Shown here: in pieces, positions 18,487 to 27,361 of the stretch
Layout of the letters: each line of letters opens with the position of its first letter
Numbering within the stretch: position 1 is the first letter of the stretch
From: an uncultured Helicobacter sp.
GTDB lineage: Bacteria > Campylobacterota > Campylobacteria > Campylobacterales > Helicobacteraceae
Assembly: GCF_937893305.1 (NCBI RefSeq)
Contig: NZ_CALBGN010000015.1
Span: 124,001 to 188,000, forward strand
Reading direction: 5' to 3'
Length of the DNA stretch: 64,000 bases
The notes under the pieces: generated by a model
Told to the model about the DNA's origin: nothing
Seen by the model: the letters and a program-made list of their open reading frames with translations, nothing else
Database searches by the model: none
Translations under genes and position numbers: made by a program

Positions 18487-19602
18487 TTACTGCTTTAAAA
18501 CTTTAAAATATTGTTCTATAAAAATCTGATTTGCCAATCCATTAAACTTATGGATTCCAAGCACATCAAGACTCAACTCCACTGCATTAACCACCCAAGA
18601 AATCTCACTAATTGCAATCATTCCCATATGATTAATCCTAAAAATCTTACCCTTTAAATCATCTTGTCCACCAGCAATATTGACATTATAAGTCTCTTTT
18701 AACACCTTTCTAATCTTATCACTTTGTTCGTGATAGACACAAGTCATACTTAAGGCGGGAATTGTAGGATAGATTTTCAACCCTATTCCTTCCATCGCCA
18801 TATCACACGCTAAAGAGCGCGCTTTTGTTTGATGATAAATCGTATCATAGCCAACTTCTTTTGCTTTTTGTAAAAATGCACAAAGTCCTATAATAATCGT
18901 TGTTGGAGCAGTCCAAGCTGTCGTGTTTTTAATCTGATTTTTCAGCTCTGTTTTGAGATTAAAATAAAATCCAACATCGCGCCCTTGGATCTTTTCCACA
19001 GCTCTTTGACTAAGTCCAATAATACTAAGTCCAGGTGGTAGCATAAATGCCTTTTGTGAGCCACCAATTAGCGCATCAACATAAGTAACATCTAAAGGCT
19101 CTACACCCATTGCAGTAATTCCATCAACAATCACCATAATTTCAGGATTATGCTCTTTTACCGCTTTTGCAAGCACTTCATAAGGATGCCTTAAGCCCCC
19201 TGCACTCTCACACGCTTGAATGCAAAATGCATCAATATCCGGGTTTGCTTTTAATGCATCTATGACTTGCTCTAGGCTTGCTGGTATATCCCAAGAATTT
19301 TTAATCTCCACATTTGGAATCTTAAATGCTTTAGCAATCTTGCCAAATCTCTCTCCAAACTTCCCACTATTAATACTTAAAACCTTTTTTGCACACAAAG
19401 AAGTTACGCAAGCTTCCATTGCACCACTACCTGAACTTGCAAGCATTAACACCTCTGGGAGTCCAATCACTTCTTTTAATAATGCACGTGTTTTAGCAAA
19501 AATCTCTTCAAACTCTGTTGTGCGATGATGGATTGTAGGCTCACTCATCGCAACACGGACAAACTCTGGAACAGGCGTAGGACCCGGAGTAAAAAGCAAC
19601 AT
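18487..19602 (-). CDS. Class V aminotransferase (alanine-glyoxylate / phosphoserine type)
   Basis: A 371-residue fold type I PLP enzyme. The N-terminal LLFTPGPTPVPEFV and HHRTTEFEEIF are typical of the alanine-glyoxylate/serine-pyruvate aminotransferase branch. The PLP lysine is in GGSQKAFMLPPGL, and the cofactor-phosphate Ser/Gly region is LASSGSGAMEA. Some annotations call this type 'soluble hydrogenase 42 kDa subunit', which is misleading. serA is in this window but serC is not. I infer, without proof, that this enzyme might serve as the phosphoserine aminotransferase. Cotranscribed with the epimerase that follows by 2 bases. Confidence 0.85.
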   Translation of the reverse strand: MLLFTPGPTPVPEFVRVAMSEPTIHHRTTEFEEIFAKTRALLKEVIGLPEVLMLASSGSGAMEACVTSLCAKKVLSINSGKFGERFGKIAKAFKIPNVEIKNSWDIPASLEQVIDALKANPDIDAFCIQACESAGGLRHPYEVLAKAVKEHNPEIMVIVDGITAMGVEPLDVTYVDALIGGSQKAFMLPPGLSIIGLSQRAVEKIQGRDVGFYFNLKTELKNQIKNTTAWTAPTTIIIGLCAFLQKAKEVGYDTIYHQTKARSLACDMAMEGIGLKIYPTIPALSMTCVYHEQSDKIRKVLKETYNVNIAGGQDDLKGKIFRINHMGMIAISEISWVVNAVELSLDVLGIHKFNGLANQIFIEQYFKVLKQ

Positions 19603-19695
19603 AAAATCTCCTCCAAAAAAATTTTACACAAATTATATCGCAAGTTTTACTAACTTTTCATTAACAAGATTAACAAAAAGAATTCCAACTTTTGC

Positions 19696-19701
19696 TATAA
19701 T
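19696..19701 (+). promoter_or_regulatory. -10 box upstream of uvrA
   Basis: A perfect TATAAT, preceded by TTTTGC, 31 bases before the TTG start of uvrA. It follows a near-match of the recurring word (AATTCCAACTTTT). No clear -35 is seen, as usual for this phylum. Confidence 0.6.
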
Positions 19702-19732
19702 CACAGATTTATTTCATCTTTAAAGGCTAATT

Positions 19733-22564
19733 TTGAACGCTTCAGATTCCCCACTTAACCACATCATCATCACAAACGCTAAAGAAAATAATCTCAAAAA
19801 CATTAGTCTTAGTATCCCCAAAAACAAGCTTGTTGTGCTAACAGGATTAAGCGGTAGTGGCAAGAGCACGCTAGCCTTTGACACACTCTATGCAGAAGGG
19901 CAACGCCGCTATATAGAATCCCTTTCTAGCTATGCAAGGCAGTTTTTAGACAAAATTGGTAAACCAGATGTAGATAAGATTGAAGGGCTAACTCCTGCCA
20001 TAGCTATTGATCAAAAAACAACAAGTAAAAACCCTCGTTCAACCGTTGGCACAATCACAGAAATCTATGATTATCTTCGCTTACTTTTTGCGCGCATTGG
20101 CGTGCAGCATTGCCATTTATGTGGCAAGCCAATTTCTAAAATGCACGCAAGTGATATTATTGCAGAAGTTTTAAAAATCAAAGAAGATTCCAAAATCTTA
20201 ATCCTATCTCCCATTATCCGCGAGAAAAAAGGGAGCTTTAATGACAAGCTTGAATCCTTACGCCAAAAAGGCTATGTAAGAGCGCAAATTAATGGTGTTT
20301 TGGTGCGTTTAGATGAAGAAATTAATCTCACAAAAACAAAAAAACACACCATTAAAGTCGTTGTTGATCGTGTTGTCGTTAAACATGACAATAAAGAGAG
20401 AATCGCACAAGCCATAGAAAAAGCCCTAAAAGAATCCTATGGAGAAGTAGAAATTGAAATGCTAAATGATAATGAAAAAAAGCCAGCACTTTTGCATTTT
20501 AGCGAACATTTAGCCTGCTTTGATTGCAAAGTTTCTTTCACGCCCTTAGAACCCCTTAGCTTTTCTTTTAACTCTCCAAAAGGTGCTTGTTCAAAATGCG
20601 ATGGCTTAGGAATCCGCTACACAATTGATACTAAAAAAGTGATTGATAAAAGCCTGCCTTTAGTAGAAGGTGGAATCAAAATTTTTTATGGCTTCAATAA
20701 AAGCTATTACAACGAGCTTTTTCGTGCTTTTTGCCTTGCAAATTCTATCAATCCCAAAACAAATTTTGAAGATTTAGAAGAACATCAGCAAAAACTCATT
20801 CTCTATGGAAACAACGATGAAGTGGAATTTAAATGGAAAAGCGCAAAGCTTAAACGCCCATTTGCAGGGGTGATTGCCATTGCTTATGATATGTTTAAAG
20901 ACAATAAAGACTTGGGCGATTATATGAGCGAAAAGACTTGTGAAGCCTGCAATGGGCATCGCTTGTTACCCCAAAGCCTAGCCGTCAAGGTCTCCAACAA
21001 AAACATTGGAGATTTGCTAGATTTACCTATTGAAGAATGCTATGGTTTTTTTACAAACACACAAAACTTTTCTCATTTAAATGCACAAGAAACACTCATT
21101 GCAGAACCGATTTTAAAGGAAATTTGCGAGCGTTTATACTTTTTATATGATGTAGGATTAGGCTATTTAAGCTTAGGACGCGATGCAAGAAGCATTAGCG
21201 GAGGAGAATCCCAGCGCATTAGAATCGCAAGTCAAATAGGAAGCGGATTAACAGGGGTGATGTATGTGCTAGATGAACCTAGCATTGGACTTCACGAAAG
21301 AGATACTTTAAAGCTCATTAAAACCCTAAGAAGTTTGCAACAAAAGGGAAATTCTGTCATTGTTGTAGAACACGATAAAGAAACCATTGAACACGCAGAT
21401 TTTATTGTAGATATTGGACCAGGGGCTGGGAAATTTGGAGGAGAAGTTGTTTTTAGTGGAAATCTTACACAATTATTAAAGAGCAAAACCCAAACCGCAC
21501 AATATCTAAATGGAGAAAAAAAGATTGAATATTTTATGCAAAGAGCGCAAGAATCTTGGATTGAAATCCGTAATGTAAATATTAATAATATCCACAATCT
21601 AAGCGTACAACTCCCTTTAAAAAACTTTGTTTGCATTACAGGTGTTAGTGGAAGTGGCAAAAGCTCCTTAATCCTACAAACACTACTCCCTGTCGCACAA
21701 GAACTTCTAAATAATAGCAAAAAGGTTAAAAAAGTTGATGGTGTAGAAATTATAGGCTTAGAAAAACTTGATAAAGTCATTTACCTTGATCAAAGCCCAA
21801 TTGGACGCACTCCGCGTTCAAACCCAGCAACTTACACAGGCGCAATGGACGAAATTAGAAATCTCTTTGCACAAACCAAAGAAGCGCAAATTAGAAATTA
21901 TGGAATCGGGCGTTTTAGCTTCAATGTCAAAGGTGGGCGTTGTGAAAAGTGTATGGGAGAGGGAGAAATCAAAATAGAAATGCACTTTTTGCCTGATATT
22001 CTAGTCAAATGTGATGCGTGCAATGGAACACGCTACAATGCACAAACCCTAGAAGTTGTTTATAAGGGCAAAAATATTGCTGAAGTGCTAGATTTAAGCG
22101 TTGATGAAGCGTGTGAGTTTTTTGCCAAGATTCCAAAAATTTATCAAAAACTCAAAACACTTAAAGATGTAGGGTTAGGCTATATTACACTAGGACAAAA
22201 TGCTATTACCCTAAGTGGAGGAGAGGCTCAAAGAATTAAGTTAGCAAAAGAGTTAAGCCGCAAAGATACAGGAAAAACGCTCTATGTTTTAGATGAGCCA
22301 ACCACTGGCTTACATTTTGCAGATGTAGATAGACTCGTGCGCGTGTTACACCACTTAACAGATTTAGGCAATAGTGTAATTGTGATTGAACATAATTTAG
22401 ATATGATAAAAAACGCTGATTTTATTGTGGATATTGGACCAGAGGGCGGAAGCAATGGGGGATTAATCGTAGATAGTGGATCTCCACAAAGAGTTGCTAA
22501 ACGATACAAAAAAACAGGTAGCCATACAGGAAGGTTTTTAGCAAAGGAACTAGGACTCTGTTAA
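19733..22564 (+). CDS. uvrA: Excinuclease ABC subunit A
   Basis: A 943-residue UvrA, the damage-sensing ATPase of nucleotide excision repair. Both ABC modules are complete: Walker A GLSGSGKST and GVSGSGKSS, and signatures SGGESQRIRIA and SGGEAQRIKLA. Zinc-module cysteines are at CHLCGKP, LACFDCK, CSKCDG, CEKCMGEG and CDACNGTR. The start is TTG at 19733 with AAAGG 7 bases upstream; no ATG or GTG gives a better start. The 3' end overlaps the convergent trmL by 15 bases. uvrB and uvrC are not nearby. Confidence 0.96.
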   Translation: MNASDSPLNHIIITNAKENNLKNISLSIPKNKLVVLTGLSGSGKSTLAFDTLYAEGQRRYIESLSSYARQFLDKIGKPDVDKIEGLTPAIAIDQKTTSKNPRSTVGTITEIYDYLRLLFARIGVQHCHLCGKPISKMHASDIIAEVLKIKEDSKILILSPIIREKKGSFNDKLESLRQKGYVRAQINGVLVRLDEEINLTKTKKHTIKVVVDRVVVKHDNKERIAQAIEKALKESYGEVEIEMLNDNEKKPALLHFSEHLACFDCKVSFTPLEPLSFSFNSPKGACSKCDGLGIRYTIDTKKVIDKSLPLVEGGIKIFYGFNKSYYNELFRAFCLANSINPKTNFEDLEEHQQKLILYGNNDEVEFKWKSAKLKRPFAGVIAIAYDMFKDNKDLGDYMSEKTCEACNGHRLLPQSLAVKVSNKNIGDLLDLPIEECYGFFTNTQNFSHLNAQETLIAEPILKEICERLYFLYDVGLGYLSLGRDARSISGGESQRIRIASQIGSGLTGVMYVLDEPSIGLHERDTLKLIKTLRSLQQKGNSVIVVEHDKETIEHADFIVDIGPGAGKFGGEVVFSGNLTQLLKSKTQTAQYLNGEKKIEYFMQRAQESWIEIRNVNINNIHNLSVQLPLKNFVCITGVSGSGKSSLILQTLLPVAQELLNNSKKVKKVDGVEIIGLEKLDKVIYLDQSPIGRTPRSNPATYTGAMDEIRNLFAQTKEAQIRNYGIGRFSFNVKGGRCEKCMGEGEIKIEMHFLPDILVKCDACNGTRYNAQTLEVVYKGKNIAEVLDLSVDEACEFFAKIPKIYQKLKTLKDVGLGYITLGQNAITLSGGEAQRIKLAKELSRKDTGKTLYVLDEPTTGLHFADVDRLVRVLHHLTDLGNSVIVIEHNLDMIKNADFIVDIGPEGGSNGGLIVDSGSPQRVAKRYKKTGSHTGRFLAKELGLC

Positions 22565-23038
22565 AGAAGCTTGACGAATCCCTTCATAAAGCACGATCCC
22601 AACGCTTGTGGAGAGATTTAAACTCCTAGCATTATTCTGCATAGGAATTGTGTAGCAATGCGTGTGATTTGCTTTTAAAATCTCTTCAGATAATCCAGCA
22701 TCTTCTCTACCAAAATGCAAATATGCCCCTTTTTGCATTTGTGCTGCATAATAAGGGGTTTTTGTCTTTGTGGTGAGAAAAAAATGAGGCAAAGCTCTTT
22801 TAGAAATATTGGAATCCAAAATTGGATGCGTTCTAAAAAAGGATTCCATATCTGCATATTCATAAACTTCTAAATGTGTCCAATAATCCATACCAGCGCG
22901 TTTTAACTCTTTTTGAGAAAGAGAAAATCCAAGTGGGTGAATAAGATGCAAAGCAGTATTGCTCGCATAACAAAGCCTACCGATATTTCCCGTATTTTGT
23001 GGAATGCGCGGTTGATGTAAAACAATATGAAACTGCAT
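22550..23038 (-). CDS. trmL: tRNA (cytidine/uridine-34 2'-O)-methyltransferase
   Basis: A 162-residue SPOUT methyltransferase that methylates the ribose of the wobble base in certain tRNA-Leu species. Signatures are the N-terminal HQPRIPQNTGNIGRLCYA, HPLGFSLSQKELKRAGMDYW, LHFGREDAGLSEEI and the knot segment IPMQNNARSLNLSTSVGIVLYE. Length equals the minimal TrmL fold. AAGGACAT precedes the ATG. Its last 15 bases overlap the end of uvrA tail to tail. Confidence 0.93.
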   Translation of the reverse strand: MQFHIVLHQPRIPQNTGNIGRLCYASNTALHLIHPLGFSLSQKELKRAGMDYWTHLEVYEYADMESFFRTHPILDSNISKRALPHFFLTTKTKTPYYAAQMQKGAYLHFGREDAGLSEEILKANHTHCYTIPMQNNARSLNLSTSVGIVLYEGIRQASLTES

Positions 23039-23066
23039 AGATGTCCTTAAAACTTAATGTGTGCTT

Positions 23067-23258
23067 TCAAACTTGGAATCCCTGATTTTTGGATTCTAAC
23101 TTTTCTTTATGATTTTCTTTAGGAACTGAAAAATGTTTAGAACCTTGCAAGAGTGCTTTTAAGATGAGTGCGATTGCTTGTGTGTTACGCTTGCAAAATT
23201 GCGCAAATTGGTATTTTATAATATCGTGCTTGATTTGTTCTGTTTGATTGCTTTGCAT
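23067..23258 (-). CDS. Small hypothetical protein
   Basis: A 63-residue basic protein (MQSNQTEQIKHDIIKYQ...) predicted to be mainly helical, with no motif that I recognise. The ATG at 23258 has AAGGAAA at good spacing; a longer frame from 23324 would overlap the end of the thioesterase gene and lacks such a site. It lies 46 bases downstream of the thioesterase gene on the same strand and before trmL. It is short and without recognised relatives, so it may not be a real gene. Confidence 0.5.
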   Translation of the reverse strand: MQSNQTEQIKHDIIKYQFAQFCKRNTQAIALILKALLQGSKHFSVPKENHKEKLESKNQGFQV

Positions 23259-23304
23259 AATTTTCCTTGTATTTTGGAAAATTATAGCAAATTTACGAGG
23301 TTTG

Positions 23305-23784
23305 TTAGATTTCTTTTTTGGCAAGCTCTATGCGAGCAGCTTTGCGTTTTTTAGCGTTTTCATATCGGCGTTTTTCCACATCTGTTTTTGGTTCTAGGGG
23401 TGGAACCTTTGTAGGTTTGCCATCACTATCTACACAAACCATATTAAAATACGCGCTGTTTGTGTGCATTACGGTGCGTTTTTGGATATCTTCAGCAATG
23501 ACTTTTATGCCAACTTCCAAAGAACTATTACCTGTATAATTCACAGAAGCAAGAAAGGTAACAAGAGAGCCAACTTCAATGGGATATTTAAAATTTACAC
23601 TATCCACAGAAAGCGTTACACAATAGTTTCCGCAATATCGCGCCGCACAAGCATAAGCAACTTGATCTAAAAACTTTAAAATATCACCACCATGCACACG
23701 CCCTTTAAAATTCGCAACTGCTGGGGTCATCAGGATAGACATTGTTAAGGATTTGATGTCAAAGACATTTTCTAGGTTATTCAT
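23305..23784 (-). CDS. Acyl-CoA thioesterase (YciA/BACH-type hotdog protein)
   Basis: A 159-residue single hotdog-fold thioesterase that hydrolyses acyl-CoA. The family motif GRVHGGDILKFLDQVAYACA is visible at about residues 29-48, with the catalytic Asp in the helix. SVDSVNFKYPIEVGSLV follows, and the C terminus is charged (KKRKAARIELAKKEI). Acyl chain preference cannot be told. Divergent from murG across about 154 bases. Confidence 0.9.
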   Translation of the reverse strand: MNNLENVFDIKSLTMSILMTPAVANFKGRVHGGDILKFLDQVAYACAARYCGNYCVTLSVDSVNFKYPIEVGSLVTFLASVNYTGNSSLEVGIKVIAEDIQKRTVMHTNSAYFNMVCVDSDGKPTKVPPLEPKTDVEKRRYENAKKRKAARIELAKKEI

Positions 23785-23894
23785 TTAGAATCCTTTTGTT
23801 AAATTTAAGTTTGGTGGTATCTTAGCATTTTTTAACAAGAATTTTGCAAAAAGGGAGAAAAAATTTTACTTTTTTGCTGTGCATGGTGATTTGG

Positions 23895-23900
23895 TATAAT
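23895..23900 (+). promoter_or_regulatory. -10 box upstream of murG
   Basis: A perfect TATAAT preceded by TTGG, 38 bases before the GTG start of murG. Confidence 0.6.
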
Positions 23901-23938
23901 GCGCTGGATTTTTGTGATTTTTATTAAAAGGATTGTTT

Positions 23939-25060
23939 GTGCGTGTTGTGATTACTGGTGGTGGCACTGGTGGACATTTGAGCGTGGCTAGAGCATTTTT
24001 AAGCGTGTTTGTAGCTAGAGGCTTTGAGTGTGTGTTTATTGGTTCTAGTGGCGGACAAGATAAGATGTATTTTGAAAATGAGTTAGGCTTTAAACATAAA
24101 TGGTTTTTGCAAACGCGTGGAGTTGTCAATCAGCGTGGAGCTGGACTTATAAAATCGCTATGGGAGCAAGGACTTGCAGTCAAAAAAGCGTGTAAAATTT
24201 TAAAAGAGTTTCAGCCACATTTCGTCTTATCTGTAGGTGGATATTCTGCCGCTCCTTCAGCTTTTGGGGCGTGTTTGCTTAGAATTCCACTTATTATTCA
24301 CGAACAAAATGCAGAAATTGGGCGGCTTAATAAGATTTTAAAGCCTTTTGCAAAAGTGTTTTTCTCATCTTACTTAGAGAGTTCTCCAATTAAATTCTAT
24401 CCCGTGGGTCATCTGTTTTTTCAAAAAGCTAGGGTTAGAAATGCAGTTCAAAATATCTTGTTTATGGGAGGATCACAAGGTGCAAGGGCAATTAATAGCT
24501 TTGCTTTGAGTGTGATTTTAGAATTAAAAAAGCACGGGATTAAGATATTTTTACAAAGTGGAAAGGCAGATTTTAAACGCGTGATTGCTGAATGTGAAAA
24601 AGAAAATTTGCGCATAGGGGTGCTTGGTTTAGAACCAGAAAAGTTGGAATCTAAGCTTAAAAGCGTAAGTTTGGATTTTATTGATAGCGTTGATGTTGTC
24701 GTTTTTGATTTTTATGCTGATATGGCTAGCGTATATGCGCAATGTGATTTTGCTGTATGTAGAGCTGGAGCTAGCTCGTTGTGGGAAATGTGTGCTAATG
24801 GCTTGCCCGCACTTTTTGTGCCTTATCCTTATGCAGCAGGAAATCATCAATATTATAATGCGAAGTTTATTGAAGAAAAAGGACTTGGGTTTTTGTGTTT
24901 AGAGAAGGATTTGTTTGATGGAGTGCTATGGGAATGTTTAGATCTCCTAAAAGATAGCATCACACACATTAGCAAAAATCTTCAAAAAGAATGCGCCATA
25001 AATGCAACAGAGCAGATGCGTGAGATGATAGAAAGCAATTTTGCAATCAAAGATGTTTAA
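23939..25060 (+). CDS. murG: UDP-GlcNAc:undecaprenyl-PP-MurNAc-pentapeptide GlcNAc transferase
   Basis: A 373-residue GT-B enzyme that converts lipid I to lipid II on the inner face of the cytoplasmic membrane. The N-terminal VVITGGGTGGHLSVARAF is the acceptor-site G-loop, and MGGSQGARAIN is the second G-loop. The UDP-GlcNAc site includes CRAGASSLWEMCANGLPALFVPYP, here split by helix ends, and the conserved NHQYYNAK. GTG at 23939 is chosen as start because AGGA at 23929-23932 is 6 bases upstream; the TTG at 23933 is too close to it. No other mur or division gene is adjacent. Confidence 0.96.
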   Translation: MRVVITGGGTGGHLSVARAFLSVFVARGFECVFIGSSGGQDKMYFENELGFKHKWFLQTRGVVNQRGAGLIKSLWEQGLAVKKACKILKEFQPHFVLSVGGYSAAPSAFGACLLRIPLIIHEQNAEIGRLNKILKPFAKVFFSSYLESSPIKFYPVGHLFFQKARVRNAVQNILFMGGSQGARAINSFALSVILELKKHGIKIFLQSGKADFKRVIAECEKENLRIGVLGLEPEKLESKLKSVSLDFIDSVDVVVFDFYADMASVYAQCDFAVCRAGASSLWEMCANGLPALFVPYPYAAGNHQYYNAKFIEEKGLGFLCLEKDLFDGVLWECLDLLKDSITHISKNLQKECAINATEQMREMIESNFAIKDV

Positions 25061-25073
25061 AGGAAATGTATCT

Positions 25074-25622
25074 TTATAAATCTAGCAAGCTATACACCTT
25101 GGTTCGCTCTAGCATTGCTTCTGCACCTTTTAAATCTTGGAGATTAATAATAAAACAAGATTCCACACATTTAGCACCAGCTTGCTTAATGAGATTTGCA
25201 GCAGCAAGAGCTGTGCCACCTGTGGCTATTAAATCATCAATTAATAAAACGCTTGGCATTTCTCTCTTTGCTCCCTTAAAGGCATCAATATGGATTTCAA
25301 TCTCGCTAAAACCATATTCTAGCGTATATTTTTCTGAAATTGTTGTATAAGGGAGTTTGCCTTTTTTTCGGATTGGAACAAAACCTATATTTAACGCATA
25401 AGCCAAAGCTGCTCCAAAAATAAATCCACGACTTTCAATCCCAGCAATAAAATCAAGTTCATAGCTTGCATAACGCTCTTTTAAATGGTCTATGGTTACA
25501 CTAAAAGCTTGTTGATTATTAATCAGTGTAGTGATGTCGCGAAATACGATTCCAGGTTGCGGATAATCGTGGATAACTCGTATGGAGTCTAACAAAAATT
25601 TCTTAATCTCTGGCTTTAACAT
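25074..25622 (-). CDS. apt: Adenine phosphoribosyltransferase
   Basis: A 182-residue enzyme that salvages adenine to AMP using PRPP. The PRPP-binding motif VLLIDDLIATGGTA is clear, and IAGIESRGFIFGAALAYAL is the typical substrate-loop region. ATG at 25622 is preferred: AAAGGA lies 5 bases upstream and the length then equals the family norm. An upstream in-frame start at 25667 would overlap the prepilin peptidase gene. It is downstream of that gene on the same strand. Confidence 0.95.
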   Translation of the reverse strand: MLKPEIKKFLLDSIRVIHDYPQPGIVFRDITTLINNQQAFSVTIDHLKERYASYELDFIAGIESRGFIFGAALAYALNIGFVPIRKKGKLPYTTISEKYTLEYGFSEIEIHIDAFKGAKREMPSVLLIDDLIATGGTALAAANLIKQAGAKCVESCFIINLQDLKGAEAMLERTKVYSLLDL

Positions 25623-25651
25623 TTGAGTCCTTTGTTTAAAATCTGCGTATT

Positions 25652-26392
25652 TTACATTATTTGCCACATAAATGCACTTAAAAATCCTAAAAATAAAAAT
25701 GGCACAAAAGGAACTATTATTTCTTTTTTCTTGCGTAAAATCCGAATAATCACAATAAAAACTAATGCGTAAAAAGCAGAAAGAAAAATCGCCACTGCTC
25801 CATAAAATGCACCAAGCGTGCAGCCTATCACCCCAAAAAGAAGCAAATCTCCCTCTCCTAGCGTTTCTTTGCCTGTAAGATAACTCACAAAAAATCTAAG
25901 AAGCGTAGCAAAACCAATAAAACTTAAGCAAGTAACACACGCAAGCAAGGGTTCATTAAAATATAAAATTGCAAAAGCTAGACCGCAAGCTAAGGTTAGG
26001 AAGTTTAAAGAATCTGGGATTGCTAAAAAATATCTATCAATCACACTTAATGTGTAAAAAAGAAGCACAAAGAAAAAGAGTACTAGCCCACTTAGTGTAG
26101 CAAAAAAATAAAAGTAACAAAAAAGTGCTAAAACTGCACCAAAACACTCACTTAGAAAATAAAAAGTTGGAATTCTTTTTTTACAATAGCGACATTTTGC
26201 ACCTAAAATAAAAAAACTCAATAATGGAATCTTATCACGCCAAAGTAGTGGCGTGTTGCACTCTGGGCAAAAAGAGTTTGGAAGAAAAATGCTAAGATTG
26301 CGTGGAATCCTATGAATTAAAACATTAGCAAATGCTCCAAAACTCGCCCCAAAAGCAAGAACAAAAAACCAAATAATAACTTCTATTAACAC
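25652..26392 (-). CDS. Prepilin peptidase (A24 family)
   Basis: A 246-residue polytopic inner-membrane aspartyl protease that cleaves and N-methylates type IV prepilin-like proteins. The N-terminal methylase-type domain has two CxxC pairs (CPEC, CRYC), and the active-site aspartates are in SVIDRYFLAIPDSLN and in GEGDLLLFG (the GxGD motif). About eight membrane segments. The start is GTG at 26392 with AGGA 8 bases upstream. No pilin, pilus ATPase or secretin gene is in the window, so its substrates lie elsewhere. Divergent from nadD. Confidence 0.92.
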   Translation of the reverse strand: MLIEVIIWFFVLAFGASFGAFANVLIHRIPRNLSIFLPNSFCPECNTPLLWRDKIPLLSFFILGAKCRYCKKRIPTFYFLSECFGAVLALFCYFYFFATLSGLVLFFFVLLFYTLSVIDRYFLAIPDSLNFLTLACGLAFAILYFNEPLLACVTCLSFIGFATLLRFFVSYLTGKETLGEGDLLLFGVIGCTLGAFYGAVAIFLSAFYALVFIVIIRILRKKKEIIVPFVPFLFLGFLSAFMWQIM

Positions 26393-26441
26393 TTCTATTT
26401 CCTATTCTTTTTGCTAGAATTTTAACCAAAAAAGGCAGTGT

Positions 26442-27038
26442 ATGCAAAAGCGTATTGGAATCTTTGGAGGTTCGTTTGATCCACCACACAAAGGGCATTT
26501 AGCGATTATTCAAAACGCCATAAAACAGCTTGACTTGGAAATACTTTTTATTGTGCCTAGTTTTTTAAATCCTTTTAAAAGTGCATTTCATTTCTCACCT
26601 AATGTGCGTTTATGGTGGCTACAAGAATTAGTTAAAAACATAAAAAGTGAAAAATGTGTGCTTAAAGTGCTAGACTTTGAAGTGCGCCAAAATGCGCCAA
26701 CTCCTACTTTTAAGACATTAAAATATCTGCTAGATTCTCTAAATTGTGATGTGCGGTGTTTTTTACTTTTAGGGGCGGATAATGTGGAATCCTTGCCAAA
26801 GTGGGCGGAGTTTGCGTGGCTAGAAAAAAATGTAGAATTTGTTATAATTCCACGCAATGGCTACACAATCCCTAAAAATTACATAACTTTAGAGTTTAAA
26901 GAAATCACAATTAGCTCAACAAAGTTGCGTGAAATGCTAGAACTTAGGGAGTATGCAAAATTAAAAAAATGGATTCCGCAAACCATTGTAGAGTCTGTAA
27001 TAAAGGAAGCAAATTGCAAGAAAACAGAAAAGCATTAG
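26442..27038 (+). CDS. nadD: Nicotinate-nucleotide adenylyltransferase
   Basis: A 198-residue enzyme that converts nicotinate mononucleotide to deamido-NAD. The nucleotidyltransferase motif GIFGGSFDPPHKGHLAI is at residues 6-22, and the C-terminal ISSTKLREML is the second conserved signature. A promoter-like TAGAAT lies about 25 bases before the ATG. The 3' end overlaps rsfS by 25 bases; nadD-rsfS pairing is common in bacteria. Confidence 0.95.
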   Translation: MQKRIGIFGGSFDPPHKGHLAIIQNAIKQLDLEILFIVPSFLNPFKSAFHFSPNVRLWWLQELVKNIKSEKCVLKVLDFEVRQNAPTPTFKTLKYLLDSLNCDVRCFLLLGADNVESLPKWAEFAWLEKNVEFVIIPRNGYTIPKNYITLEFKEITISSTKLREMLELREYAKLKKWIPQTIVESVIKEANCKKTEKH

Positions 27039-27361
27039 TGCAAGAAATTTGTCAAATCTTAGAAGACAAAAAGGCTGAAGATATAGAAATTTTTAATCTC
27101 AATGGAACAGATTATTTTGTAGATTTCGTGGTGATTGCAACAGCATTGATTGATCGCCACGCATTGGCACTTTTAGACACACTCAAAAAGCCACTTAAAG
27201 AAAAAGGTGAGAGTTTTTATCACATTGATGATGAAAATCCGGACTGGATTGTGGCAGATTTGGGCGATATTATCGTGCATATTTTTACAGAAAATCAACG
27301 CAAAAAGTTTAATTTAGAAGAGTTTTTACAAAAGCTTCTCAAAGAAAAAGGAATGATTTAA
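27014..27361 (+). CDS. rsfS: Ribosomal silencing factor RsfS
   Basis: A 115-residue RsfS (RsfA/Iojap) protein, which binds ribosomal protein uL14 and blocks subunit joining when nutrients are scarce. Family features are the N-terminal helices, DYFVDFVVIATALIDRHALAL and the invariant ENPDWIVADLGDIIVHIFTE region, cited in parts. The TTG at 27014 is chosen as start: AGGA at 27004-27007 is well placed, and a start at 26969 would overlap nadD by 70 bases without such a site. The stop overlaps the msrB ATG by one base. Confidence 0.9.
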   Translation: MQENRKALVQEICQILEDKKAEDIEIFNLNGTDYFVDFVVIATALIDRHALALLDTLKKPLKEKGESFYHIDDENPDWIVADLGDIIVHIFTENQRKKFNLEEFLQKLLKEKGMI

